The notes: a model not told the origin generated them from the letters alone. 64,000 nucleotides of DNA from Paenibacillus curdlanolyticus YK9 (GCF_000179615.1 NZ_AEDD01000003.1:1-64000); one strand, 5' to 3'; positions 54,539 through 63,207 are shown, numbered from the stretch's first letter. Numbers and translations are program-made.

Positions 54539-56182
54539 TTAAACTAGCGTTAAGCTGCCGCTTGAGCTGTTTTCCATGTCGAAGTACAATTTGCGATTCC
54601 GTTCCGGTCCGATTTTCGTGCCCCACTCGACGATATCAAGCAGCGCTTTGCCATCCATTTTGGAAATATAGTGGCGATCCGGGTTTGTCAGCTCATACTG
54701 CTCTGGCACATAGTCGATTTCCGAGTACAGCTGATAGATTCGCGTAATCGCGGATTCTACATCCAGCTCCTCGTCGCCTACGGCTTCCAGGATCGATGCC
54801 ACTTTATCGAAGAGCTCTTGGAATTCCGGCAAATCTCCGCAGAGGGAGCCGACGAATGGATGCTGCTCCAACTGCAGCAAGCCTTCCTTGTCGCCCTTGT
54901 AATATTTGGACAGTACTTGCGTGAATCGCAGGGACGTATACGCTTGGCCCAGCGTCCAAACTCTGTACCATGCATTCCACAGCTCGAAGTTGCGGAACGC
55001 AATGTACGAGCAGTTAACCAGACGATCATTCGTATCGAACGACTTCGAAATGATGTCGCCGACACGGCTGAACCGTTCAACGTTAAAGTCGTTTTCTTTC
55101 GTTGCATCAATCAGCTGCTGAGCGAGCGAGAAGATCGTCTCGGACGTGATTGCGAGGCCGCGCGAGAACAGCGGATCGATGAAGCATGCGGCATGCGCCA
55201 TCAAGCAGTAACGATGGCCGATAACCGAATGCGCCGAATATTGCAAGCGATTCACCTTCACCCAGTCGCGAACCGGCTTCGCATTGGCGAACTGTTTGGC
55301 GATATCCGGGAACTTGTCCAGGAATGCGGCGAACATTTCTTCCGGCGGCAGGTTGATATCGAATGGCAGCTTGTCCAGCCGCTTATGATCGAATTGAAGA
55401 CCTACGCTTACGAGCGGATTTTTCGCGTCCTTATGGTTGTTGAACGGAATCACCCACAGCCAGCCGCCATCAAAAATATGATGGAGAGTGCCCTTATGTA
55501 ATGGGCTTGGAATGTCAAGATCGCCTTTTTTATAAAACTCGTCCAACGGCGCCACATCGATCATATGGGTGAAGATCGAACCCGTATTCGCCTTCATCCG
55601 CGTCGGCTCCTCGCGAAGACCCTTCTGTTTCGCAAGAACGGACTGCATGCCGCTGCCATCGACCAAAAACTTCGCGTAGAACGTGCCTTGCGAGGTTTCG
55701 ATAATGACTTGATCCTCTTCGAACGTGAGGTTCGTCACCATCGTTCTTTGCTTAACGACCGCGCCGTAGCGAACCGAAACCGCGTGCAGATAAGCATCCG
55801 TATCCTGACGATAGAGATGCGCCTCAGCGCCATACGGGATATTCGGAACAGGCAGCTGCGTCATTTCTTTCGGGTTTTGCGCTTCGCCCGGACGTTGATA
55901 CACGAACGAGAAGTTGCGTTTGATCCCGCACATGGAGGAGATATTGTCGCGAAGGAGCGGCAGCGTGCTGCAGTTCATAATCTCCGGTACGTCATAGCGC
56001 TCGGCGATCGAACGCATGTAGAAGGAGGTCGTCGGAATCATCGATTCGCCGATCGCGAACTTCGGATGCGTGCCGCCGTCCAGTACCAACGTCTTGACAT
56101 TATGTCTTGCCAATACGGCTGCGAGCGTGGCTCCGGCAACGCCGGAGCCAATAATTGCGACATCAAAGAACTGCTTTTCCAT
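54539..56182 (-). CDS. Flavin-dependent halogenase
   Basis: A 547-aa FAD enzyme of the tryptophan-halogenase superfamily. FAD loop GSGVAG (residues 12-17), KFAIGESMIP (41-50), and WLWVIP (241-246), which satisfies the halogenase WxWxIP signature. It resembles the group acting on carrier-protein-bound substrates (PltA/CmlS type) more than free tryptophan halogenases. It needs reduced flavin from a reductase encoded elsewhere. ATG 56182 has GAGAGGGG upstream; the in-frame codon at 56200 has no SD. It is placed between the BtrH-like paralog and carrier protein 1. A related non-halogenating monooxygenase remains possible. Confidence 0.85.
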   Translation of the reverse strand: MEKQFFDVAIIGSGVAGATLAAVLARHNVKTLVLDGGTHPKFAIGESMIPTTSFYMRSIAERYDVPEIMNCSTLPLLRDNISSMCGIKRNFSFVYQRPGEAQNPKEMTQLPVPNIPYGAEAHLYRQDTDAYLHAVSVRYGAVVKQRTMVTNLTFEEDQVIIETSQGTFYAKFLVDGSGMQSVLAKQKGLREEPTRMKANTGSIFTHMIDVAPLDEFYKKGDLDIPSPLHKGTLHHIFDGGWLWVIPFNNHKDAKNPLVSVGLQFDHKRLDKLPFDINLPPEEMFAAFLDKFPDIAKQFANAKPVRDWVKVNRLQYSAHSVIGHRYCLMAHAACFIDPLFSRGLAITSETIFSLAQQLIDATKENDFNVERFSRVGDIISKSFDTNDRLVNCSYIAFRNFELWNAWYRVWTLGQAYTSLRFTQVLSKYYKGDKEGLLQLEQHPFVGSLCGDLPEFQELFDKVASILEAVGDEELDVESAITRIYQLYSEIDYVPEQYELTNPDRHYISKMDGKALLDIVEWGTKIGPERNRKLYFDMENSSSGSLTLV

Positions 56183-56196
56183 TAAGTAATCCCCTC

Positions 56197-57192
56197 TCAT
56201 CGATTGACAGCTACAGACCTTTGCAAGGTATCGAATGCTGACTCTTCATCATTTTTTAGTAAATCGCATTTGTTTTTTAGCTTTGAGAGATCCAACTTTC
56301 CTGTCATATTTTTCTTAATTAGCGAATAGCGAATGGACTCCAAATAGCCGGTAATTCGATCAAACAATGCGATGGTTTCCGTGCTAATGGCATCAATCCG
56401 TTGAAGGAATTGCATGAAATGCTTTCTGGAGCCAATAAGAATGGTAATGAATTGAAGTAAACGGTCATCCTGCTGCAGGGGTTGGTCAATGCTCGCATTC
56501 GCAATAAGATCCGGAATTTCGGTGTACAACTCAAAATCCATACTTAAATGGCTTAGCATTTGTTCAAAACGGGGATAAAAAATCGATTGCAAATAAGGCT
56601 TGTCGCTGTTGAAATGGCTCTCGTAATAAATCACGTCCCATTTCGATTCCAAGGTCTCATGCGAACCAAAGTCAAATTCATTATCATAAAAGGAGGATAT
56701 CGTTGCTGCATCACATTCATAGGTGATGTAGTCCCTGCCGCTTCGATAAACATCGGCATCGTAGATATCATCCCTTACGTAATAGTGACCGGTCCCCGGG
56801 TTAATCCCGCAAAGGACGATGGAATGCAGCTCGTGGCGGGTCATGTACGTGTTTTGCTTGTAGGGAAGTCTGTACCCATCCCCGAATAACAAAGCCACAT
56901 CATTGCGTTTGAAAATCTCGGACAATTCGTCTTCGATTGCGTTGAACTGAAGCGCGTGGATGCGGTGCGTCTTAATATCGAGCAGCTCGAGCTCATCCGC
57001 ATTGGCTACCTTATCCAGATACAGATTTCGGTTCATGCCCTGCTCATAGATCGATTGGAAAATCTCCTTCGGCTGCTCATACGCGCCATAGAACAGCAGA
57101 TCGATCGGGATACCCTTCGTGTGCAGATAGCTTAAGGACTGGTTTCTTCTGCAATTCAGGTACTGATCGTTCAAATCGTATTTCGTAATCAT
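56197..57192 (-). CDS. Papain/BtrH-like fold protein, biosynthetic paralog B
   Basis: A 331-aa paralog of the 44479 gene: DQYLNCRRNQ (Cys14), PYKQNTYMTRHELHSIVLCG with the His, and the acidic YVRDDIYDAD, then GSRKHFMQFLQ and TGKLDLSKL. The Cys-His-Asp order fits a papain-like acyltransferase or peptidase fold as in BtrH. It starts 4 bp after carrier protein 2 stops, so the two are likely partners. Function inferred from motif order only. Confidence 0.75.
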   Translation of the reverse strand: MITKYDLNDQYLNCRRNQSLSYLHTKGIPIDLLFYGAYEQPKEIFQSIYEQGMNRNLYLDKVANADELELLDIKTHRIHALQFNAIEDELSEIFKRNDVALLFGDGYRLPYKQNTYMTRHELHSIVLCGINPGTGHYYVRDDIYDADVYRSGRDYITYECDAATISSFYDNEFDFGSHETLESKWDVIYYESHFNSDKPYLQSIFYPRFEQMLSHLSMDFELYTEIPDLIANASIDQPLQQDDRLLQFITILIGSRKHFMQFLQRIDAISTETIALFDRITGYLESIRYSLIKKNMTGKLDLSKLKNKCDLLKNDEESAFDTLQRSVAVNR

Positions 57193-57196
57193 TCCC

Positions 57197-57445
57197 TTAT
57201 TCTTCTTCCAGCTCGCTAATCAGCTGGCTGATTTTGCGAATGCTTGAGAAATGCTCAAGGCGGACAACGTCTTCGTCAAAGCTACAGCCAAACTCTTCTT
57301 CCAGCAGCACAATCGTTTTAACGATTGCGATCGAATCCAAGCTGATCTCGGCATCCGTGCTCAGCTCCAAATTAAATTCAGATTCGACAACTCTTTTCAC
57401 CACAGAAATAATCTCATCCATACCAAGTTTTACAGCAGTCGCCAT
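57197..57445 (-). CDS. Free-standing acyl carrier protein 2
   Basis: An 82-aa carrier protein with the phosphopantetheine Ser38 in ISLDSIAIVKTIVLLEEEFGCSF. The helices II and III pattern fits acyl carriers. It is the first gene of the long leftward operon, with AAAGGAGG upstream of the ATG. Paired with paralog B directly downstream. Confidence 0.9.
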   Translation of the reverse strand: MATAVKLGMDEIISVVKRVVESEFNLELSTDAEISLDSIAIVKTIVLLEEEFGCSFDEDVVRLEHFSSIRKISQLISELEEE

Positions 57446-57481
57446 TTAATTACCTCCTTTTGACTTTCTATATTGCATAGT

Positions 57482-57523
57482 ACTTAATCACTTCACCCCC
57501 CGTATATACCCAATATGGGGTAT
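57482..57523 (-). promoter_or_regulatory. Promoter region of the main biosynthetic operon
   Basis: Contains AGTGATTAAGT (57492-57482, minus), the same 11-mer as upstream of the PKS operon, with TATAGAAA downstream. Further upstream is an inverted repeat ATACCC-N6-GGGTAT (57506-57523) that could be a regulator-binding site. Confidence 0.5.
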
Positions 57524-57593
57524 TACGAGGGTACTAAGATCGAATATTGCCACATGAAGCGCTTCAACGCTTCTAATAATAAATCGGGCTTGT

Positions 57594-58205
57594 TCAGCCC
57601 GCTCCATCCGGATTATGAAGTAAAAAAAGCTTTAAATGTCCCGAAATATGTTCGATGGCGTACCCCATATGCTGGTTGCTTCCCTCCAGCTTGCTTAGCA
57701 ATATGCCCCCTTCGAGCGATGCAATGAAGAACGAAAACAATGATTCCTCATCGATCTCCTTTCGGAACTCTCCGCGATCGATCCCCTGCTGCAAGATGTC
57801 TTTCATCATCTGCTTCCATACTGCCAGCGTATGCCTTGCTTTCTCCAACAACAGGGGATGACCGTCATCATTCTCCACAGCCGTATTCAACAAGGGGCAG
57901 CCGCCCGTAAAGGGCGGATCGTCCACGACGTTGCCGTACACTTCAAAGAATGCGATCAGCTTATCGAACGCCGATGCTTTCCCTGCCAAGGCAGCATCGA
58001 TCTTCTCCCTTACTACGCGCACAGCGTAATCGTAGGCCGCCAGCGCAATTTCGTCCTTATTAGTAAAATGCCGATAAATCCCTCCTTTCTGAATGCCGGT
58101 CATCTGAATGATTTCATTCAGCGACACCCCTGCATAGCCGTGCGTGTTAAACAGAGCAGCCGCTTGCTCAATAATACGCTCGCGTGTTTGCTCGCCTTTT
58201 TTCAT
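57594..58205 (-). CDS. TetR/AcrR-family regulator
   Basis: A 203-aa repressor. The N-terminal helix-turn-helix is TRERIIEQAAALFNTHGYAGVSLNEIIQMTGIQKGGIYRHFTNKDEIALAAY. The C-terminal ligand domain carries PFTGGCPLLNTAVENDD, typical of the YcdC/TetR_C group with a Cys at the pocket. It is divergent from the MFS gene, and a palindromic operator lies between them, so it likely represses that exporter and is released by the exported compound or a related ligand. Confidence 0.88.
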   Translation of the reverse strand: MKKGEQTRERIIEQAAALFNTHGYAGVSLNEIIQMTGIQKGGIYRHFTNKDEIALAAYDYAVRVVREKIDAALAGKASAFDKLIAFFEVYGNVVDDPPFTGGCPLLNTAVENDDGHPLLLEKARHTLAVWKQMMKDILQQGIDRGEFRKEIDEESLFSFFIASLEGGILLSKLEGSNQHMGYAIEHISGHLKLFLLHNPDGAG

Positions 58206-58250
58206 AAAGCCTCCCTCCTCTCCGCCAAGGTAGTCAATGGAAAATTATAC

Positions 58251-58309
58251 TTGACTTTACTAGCGTATATGTTTAAACTTCGAAAATAAAGATACCGATC
58301 AGTATCTTT
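58251..58309 (+). promoter_or_regulatory. Promoter and operator of the MFS gene
   Basis: -35 TTGACT (58251-58256), a 17-bp spacer, -10 TAAACT (58274-58279). Directly after is the inverted repeat AAAGATAC-N6-GTATCTTT (58288-58309), centred near the start site: a probable TetR-type operator. Confidence 0.75.
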
Positions 58310-58330
58310 TTATGAGGGAGGATGCTACAA

Positions 58331-59584
58331 TTGGAGAAAATGTGGTTTCAGGAAAAACGGTCAGCCTGGATGTTGCTTTCGATCTTGTGGTTCATTGCCT
58401 TCTCGGGCAAACTGTCACGCTTCGTAATGGCAGTGTTTCAAGTGCAAATTGCAGATGATTTTCACATCGCCAGAAGCTTGGTGGCAGGGGCCTGGTCAAC
58501 GAACTTATTGATAACAGCGTTTTGCGCCCCTATTGGAGGAGCACTCGTCGACCGGTACGGAGCCAAAAAAGTGCTGATTCTCAGCAGCCTCTTCAACATC
58601 GTGGGCGCTGCCGTCGTCTGCTTATCAAGCGGACCGATCTGGTTCTACATCGGCTATGGCGTCATCAGCGGCTTCTCAGGCATAGGCGCATCTACAAGCT
58701 ATGTACTGCTCTTCAAATGGTTCAAGCAACATCGGGCCAAAGCAACAGCGATTCTAACTAGCGCTTCATCCATCGGGCTTGCGATCTGTACGCCTGTCTT
58801 CGTCTCCAATACGTGGCTGACCTGGCAAGACGCGTTCCTCGTCACGGCAGTGCTCGGCTTAATTACGACCCTTCCATTGTTCATCGTTGCCATGCGGTCT
58901 CCGGATGAAACCGCCAAACCTTCTCAAGAAGCAACTCCAGCGGACAAAACGAAAAAGCCGAAAAAACAAGGCGTTGGGCTCGTTAACTTCCTCAAGCATC
59001 CGCTCCTGTTCATCATCAGCTTGGCGCTGTTCACCTGCGGTTTTAACATGGGTACCGTCGAAATGAACCTTGTTACCATTCATCAAATGGCTGAGGTTTC
59101 CCCAGCTGTTATTGCTTTCGTCATGAGCCTTCTCGGCATTATGGAGATTACTGGCGTCTTCGCTTACGGCTATGTGCTGGACCGTATGAACAAAAACATG
59201 GTCATGGCCCTTTTGTATACCGTACGCATCGCTGCGTTCTTCATCCTGTTCCTCCATCTCGCTTGGTCGCCGCATATCTTTGCCATTCTGTTCGGCATCA
59301 CGTACCTCTCTGCGATTCCAGGCGGATTGCTGATTGCCAATGATGCGTTCGAGGAAAAAGGCAAAGCGACGGGCATTCTGATCATGTTCCACCAAGCCGG
59401 CGGCATTGTCGGCGCATTGGTAAGTGGTATCTTCTACGATATATTCGGCAACTACCAAATGCTGCTCCTATTAAACGGCGCGCTTTGCGTACTCGTCGCT
59501 TGCGGCTACTACATGACGAACAAAGCGAATTTCGCGAAAAAACGGTTTACGACTTCAGCTACTCGCGAGACTTCGCAAGCCTAG
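58331..59584 (+). CDS. MFS transporter
   Basis: A 417-aa major facilitator protein (from TTG 58331) with 12 hydrophobic helices and an acidic cytoplasmic loop between helices 6 and 7 (PDETAKPSQEATPADKTKKPKK). The motif between helices 2 and 3 is GGALVDRYGAKKVLI. It resembles the oxalate/formate-antiporter (OFA)-like branch. TTG 58331 has GAGGGAGG 9 nt upstream; ATG 58322 is immediately behind that SD and less likely. Divergent from the TetR gene; probably exports the cluster product or a precursor, though this is inferred from position. Confidence 0.88.
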   Translation: MEKMWFQEKRSAWMLLSILWFIAFSGKLSRFVMAVFQVQIADDFHIARSLVAGAWSTNLLITAFCAPIGGALVDRYGAKKVLILSSLFNIVGAAVVCLSSGPIWFYIGYGVISGFSGIGASTSYVLLFKWFKQHRAKATAILTSASSIGLAICTPVFVSNTWLTWQDAFLVTAVLGLITTLPLFIVAMRSPDETAKPSQEATPADKTKKPKKQGVGLVNFLKHPLLFIISLALFTCGFNMGTVEMNLVTIHQMAEVSPAVIAFVMSLLGIMEITGVFAYGYVLDRMNKNMVMALLYTVRIAAFFILFLHLAWSPHIFAILFGITYLSAIPGGLLIANDAFEEKGKATGILIMFHQAGGIVGALVSGIFYDIFGNYQMLLLLNGALCVLVACGYYMTNKANFAKKRFTTSATRETSQA

Positions 59585-59630
59585 TCTATTTTAATAGAAG
59601 AAATCGTTTCGAAATGTAAGCATAAAATCA

Positions 59631-59669
59631 AAAAGAAGCTGCCGATTTACACTCGGCAGCTTCTTTTTA
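59631..59669. terminator. Bidirectional terminator between the MFS and exonuclease genes
   Basis: AAAAAGAAGCTGCCGA (59631-59646) pairs with TCGGCAGCTTCTTTTT (59654-59669): a perfect 16-bp stem including A/T tails on both strands. Confidence 0.93.
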
Positions 59670-59686
59670 TGTCGATCGGCTATTCC

Positions 59687-60577
59687 TCACGCTTGCACCA
59701 AAAGCTTGGTCAAGCCTCCAAACTCCAGCTCCTCAAACTTTCGAGTCGCCGCATCTAACTGTACTTCCCACACGCATTCCGCCAGCTCGTACGTAATCGG
59801 CACGTCCAGACGAATCGTAGCCAAGTCGCGGGACAAATGCAGCATATCCAGATTCGCTTCGATCTTACTGCGAACCCCTTTCGGCAGCTGCTCCAAATTG
59901 TCCAGCACGCCTTCGATCGAGCCATACTCCAGCAATAGCTTCAGCGCGGATTTCTCGCCGATCCCTTTCACGCCAGGGTAATTATCGCTCGTATCGCCCA
60001 TGAACCCTTTAATATCGATAACCTGAAGAGGCGTTAACTGCTTCTCCGTCATCAAAAGCTCGATATCATAAATCGCGTAGTTGAGCTTTCCTTTTTTCAT
60101 AATGACGACCTTCACGTTCTCGCTCACCAGCTGAAGCATATCGTGGTCGCCCGTCAGAATCAGCACTTCCGAATCCGGGTGATCAACCGTCAGCTTCGCC
60201 GCCAGTGTCCCAATGCAATCATCCGCCTCATAGCCTACGATGCCGATGTTCGGAATGCCCATCTCCGCTACAACTTCCTTCACAAGATCAAACTGCGGAA
60301 TCAGCTCATTCGGCGGCTCGCCCCGGTTGCCTTTATAAGCGGGATACTGCTCCGTACGGAAAGTCTTGCTCCCCATATCCCAGCAGCACACGACATGAGA
60401 AGGATTAAACGTGTTGATCGCATCGTATAAGTATTGGATAAAGCCATATACCGCATTGGTCGGAATGCCTGTCGATGTTTTGCGAATGTATCCGCTATAA
60501 GACGTCGCATAGAACGCTCGGAATAGAACCGCCATCCCATCGACGATTAATACTTTATTGCTAGTTTGCACGCGCAC
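59687..60577 (-). CDS. 5'-3' exonuclease (YpcP-like, FEN domain)
   Basis: A 296-aa stand-alone relative of the N-terminal domain of DNA polymerase I. Metal-binding acidic residues lie in VLIVDGMAVLFRAFYA, VGYEADDCIGTLA, ILTGDHDMLQLV and FMGDTSDNYPGVKGIGEKSA (helix-hairpin-helix). It removes 5' flaps and RNA primers, backing up PolA and RNase HI. The length fits YpcP. Confidence 0.93.
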   Translation of the reverse strand: MRVQTSNKVLIVDGMAVLFRAFYATSYSGYIRKTSTGIPTNAVYGFIQYLYDAINTFNPSHVVCCWDMGSKTFRTEQYPAYKGNRGEPPNELIPQFDLVKEVVAEMGIPNIGIVGYEADDCIGTLAAKLTVDHPDSEVLILTGDHDMLQLVSENVKVVIMKKGKLNYAIYDIELLMTEKQLTPLQVIDIKGFMGDTSDNYPGVKGIGEKSALKLLLEYGSIEGVLDNLEQLPKGVRSKIEANLDMLHLSRDLATIRLDVPITYELAECVWEVQLDAATRKFEELEFGGLTKLLVQA

Positions 60578-60678
60578 TCGCCTCCTGTCGTCTATTCTAT
60601 CATGTCTAGCGAACTGACTCTATTGAAAATGCGACCAAGAAAAAAGCCCTCGTCCGATAACCGAACGAAGACCACTCT

Positions 60679-61887
60679 CTATTCCCCGCGAATAAATCGA
60701 CCGATTCGCTTCGCCGCTTCCAGAAGCTTCGCTTCCTCCTCTACGAGCGCGATTCGAACGAAACCAGCGCCTTCGCTGCCGAATGCGTCTCCAGGTATAA
60801 CGGCTACGCCAGCCCTGACCAGCATTTCCCGGGAAATGCGCCTTGCGTCCCATTCAGCGCCGTCAGGAAGCTGCCACTGCATCTGAGGTAGCGGCGCCCA
60901 TACGAACATCGTCGCCTTCGGCTTCTCGATCAGCCAGCCTTCAGCTGCTAGAGCCGCGATAAACACATCCCGCCGCTGCTGGTACAGCTTGCCGACCGGC
61001 TCCATTACACCTGAGATACCTTCCTGCAAAGCAACGATGCCGGCTTCCTGCACAGCTCCGAACACGCCATAATCGATGTTCGCCTTCAGCTCTCGAAGTG
61101 CGCCAACGGCCGTTTCATTGCCAGCGAGGAAGCCGATTCGGCAGCCCGCCATATTAAAGCTTTTCGATAAGGAGTGGAACTCGACCGCCACTTCCTTCGC
61201 TCCCTCAAGCTGCAGCACGCTCATCGGCTGCACGCCGTCGAAGCCCATCTCGGAATACGCCAGATCATGAACGAGCAGAAACCCGTATCGTTTCGCCAGT
61301 TCGATCATCCGAACAAAAAATGCTTCGTTCGCCACTGCCGTTACCGGATTCGCCGGATAACCGAATAGAACGAACTTCGCTTTCTCCCAAACCTGCTCCG
61401 GCACTTGATCGAGATCCGGCAAGAAGCCATTGTCTGCCCGCAGTGCCAACAGCTCAGGCTGAATGCCTGCAAGCTCAAGCGCTGCGGAATAGATCGGATA
61501 ACCCGGATTCGGCACGACAGCTACATCTCCCGGATTGCAAACAGCAAGCGCGAGATGAGCAAGGCCATCCTGCGAGCCCATTAAAGTGACGAGCTCGCGA
61601 TCCGGATCGACGCTCACGCCGAATCGATGCTGCAGCCAAGCCGCTGCCTGTTTGCGAAAAGCGATGCTTCCTTGCGAGGAAGGATACGCATAACGATCCG
61701 GCTTCAGCACGGCCTCCGAAAGCGCCTGTCGAACGCCTGCCGTAGGCGGAGAATCCGGGCTGCCGATGCCCAGATCGATCACATCATTCCCTGCTGCTAA
61801 CGCTTCCGATTTCCAGCTTGCCACCTCTGCAAAAATAGAGGAGCCAAGGCGCCCCAGCTTATCCGACCGCCAGCTTTTTGTCGGCAT
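60679..61887 (-). CDS. LL-diaminopimelate-aminotransferase-like aminotransferase
   Basis: A 402-aa class I PLP aminotransferase with DLGIGSPDSPP, GYPANPVTAVA, LVHDLAYSEMGFD and EFHSLSKSFNMAGCRIGFLAGN with the Schiff-base Lys. Related to DapL/AlaA-type enzymes. The start is uncertain: ATG 61887 has AGGGG very close by, while ATG 61905 overlaps the ArsC-family gene end and has no SD. I use 61887. A housekeeping role (lysine or alanine metabolism) is likely, independent of the gene cluster. Confidence 0.85.
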   Translation of the reverse strand: MPTKSWRSDKLGRLGSSIFAEVASWKSEALAAGNDVIDLGIGSPDSPPTAGVRQALSEAVLKPDRYAYPSSQGSIAFRKQAAAWLQHRFGVSVDPDRELVTLMGSQDGLAHLALAVCNPGDVAVVPNPGYPIYSAALELAGIQPELLALRADNGFLPDLDQVPEQVWEKAKFVLFGYPANPVTAVANEAFFVRMIELAKRYGFLLVHDLAYSEMGFDGVQPMSVLQLEGAKEVAVEFHSLSKSFNMAGCRIGFLAGNETAVGALRELKANIDYGVFGAVQEAGIVALQEGISGVMEPVGKLYQQRRDVFIAALAAEGWLIEKPKATMFVWAPLPQMQWQLPDGAEWDARRISREMLVRAGVAVIPGDAFGSEGAGFVRIALVEEEAKLLEAAKRIGRFIRGE

Positions 61888-61892
61888 TTCCC

Positions 61893-62264
61893 CTACGCTC
61901 CCCATTCTTGCTCGAACGTTTCTTCCTTGAATCCAACCGTTACGCGCTCGCCATCCGTAACAATCGGCCGTTTCACAAGACGGCCATTCGAAGCGAGAAG
62001 CGCAAGCCGCTCTTCATCCGACATGCCTGGAAGCTTGTCCTTCAAGCCCAGCTCCTTGTATACTTCGCCGGATGTGTTGAAAAACTTCTTTAACTCCAAG
62101 CCGCTTCGCTCGACAAGCGGTCGCAGCTCCTCAATCGTCGGCGCTTGCTCGAACAAGTCATGCTGCTCCAGCTCCCAGCCCCTCGCTTGCAGCCACTTTA
62201 CTGCCGATCGGCATGTGCCGCATTTCGAATATCCATAAAATCGCAACGTTCCTTTAGTCCCCAT
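61893..62264 (-). CDS. ArsC/Spx-family thioredoxin-fold protein
   Basis: A 123-aa protein of the ArsC/Spx/YusI family. The active-site motif is SKCGTCRSAVKWL (CxxC), followed by LKKFFNTSGEVYKELGLKDKL, KRPIVTDGERVTVGF, typical of the YffB/YusI group rather than true arsenate reductase. It begins just inside the pseudouridine synthase gene (11-bp overlap). A reductase or regulator role cannot be decided. Confidence 0.85.
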   Translation of the reverse strand: MGTKGTLRFYGYSKCGTCRSAVKWLQARGWELEQHDLFEQAPTIEELRPLVERSGLELKKFFNTSGEVYKELGLKDKLPGMSDEERLALLASNGRLVKRPIVTDGERVTVGFKEETFEQEWGA

Positions 62265-63207
62265 CGTATCCCGATCCTCCCAAAAAATGAGCCAGCTGCT
62301 GCAAATCCTCCGGCAGAGGCGCTTTCCAAGTCATTCGTTCGGCTGTCATCGGATGCGTAAACGCGATCGACTCCGCATGCAGCGCTTGCCGTCTTGCTTT
62401 CTCATCAGCGGGGCCATGTCCCTCTTCCCTGCCATACATGTCATCGCCGATAAGCGGACAGCCTAAAAACTTCATATGTACCCGAATTTGATGCGTCCTG
62501 CCCGTTTCGAGGTTCAAGCGGACACAGGAAGCGGTTCCTTCATTATATTGAGCAATCGTCTCGTAATGCGTAACGGACGGATAGCCTTCCGGCGTCACGA
62601 TCCGAATATGCGGGCGCTCCGGATCGCGATCGATCGGCTCGTTGACCGTTCCTTCGCTCGGCTCCGGCTTGCCATAAACGAATGCAAGATAACGCTTTTC
62701 AATCGTCCCTGCTTGCAGCTGCTCCGATAGCTGCTGATGCACATATGGCGTTTTGGCAATGACGACAAGCCCGGACGTATGCTCATCCAGCCGATGAATC
62801 GGGCGAAACCGCACAATTTCCCCGCGCTCCTGCCAATAATGGACGACGCCATTGGCTAATGTACCCGTATAATGCCCATGTGTAGGATGAACGATAATGC
62901 CCGCAGGCTTATTCACGATCAACAAATCATCATCTTCGAATACGACTTCAATCGGAATCGGCTCCGGCAAAATATCGTCCGAGCGTTCCTTCTCCATCCG
63001 TACCTGCAAGAGATCGCCCGTACTCACACGATCTGAGGTGTATACCCGCTTTCCGTTTACGGTTAAACCCAGCTCAGTCAGCTTCACGCGAGACAGCAGC
63101 TTGCGGGATACGCCCAATCGGCGCTCGAGCACGGTCCGGACCTGCTGCCCATGATCCCGCTCCTCCACCGTCACCGTCAGCGGCTTGTAGTAACCCGCCT
63201 CACTCAT
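62254..63207 (-). CDS. RluA-family pseudouridine synthase
   Basis: A 317-aa RluA/YtzG-type enzyme that isomerises uridine in rRNA or tRNA. An N-terminal S4-like RNA-binding region (SRKLLSRVKLTELGLTVNGKRVYTSDRVSTGD) is followed by the catalytic motif HRLDEHTSGLVVIAK with its Asp, and ETGRTHQIRVHM. It overlaps both neighbours by a few bases, so the four genes at this end likely form an operon. The target is unknown. Confidence 0.92.
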   Translation of the reverse strand: MSEAGYYKPLTVTVEERDHGQQVRTVLERRLGVSRKLLSRVKLTELGLTVNGKRVYTSDRVSTGDLLQVRMEKERSDDILPEPIPIEVVFEDDDLLIVNKPAGIIVHPTHGHYTGTLANGVVHYWQERGEIVRFRPIHRLDEHTSGLVVIAKTPYVHQQLSEQLQAGTIEKRYLAFVYGKPEPSEGTVNEPIDRDPERPHIRIVTPEGYPSVTHYETIAQYNEGTASCVRLNLETGRTHQIRVHMKFLGCPLIGDDMYGREEGHGPADEKARRQALHAESIAFTHPMTAERMTWKAPLPEDLQQLAHFLGGSGYDGD

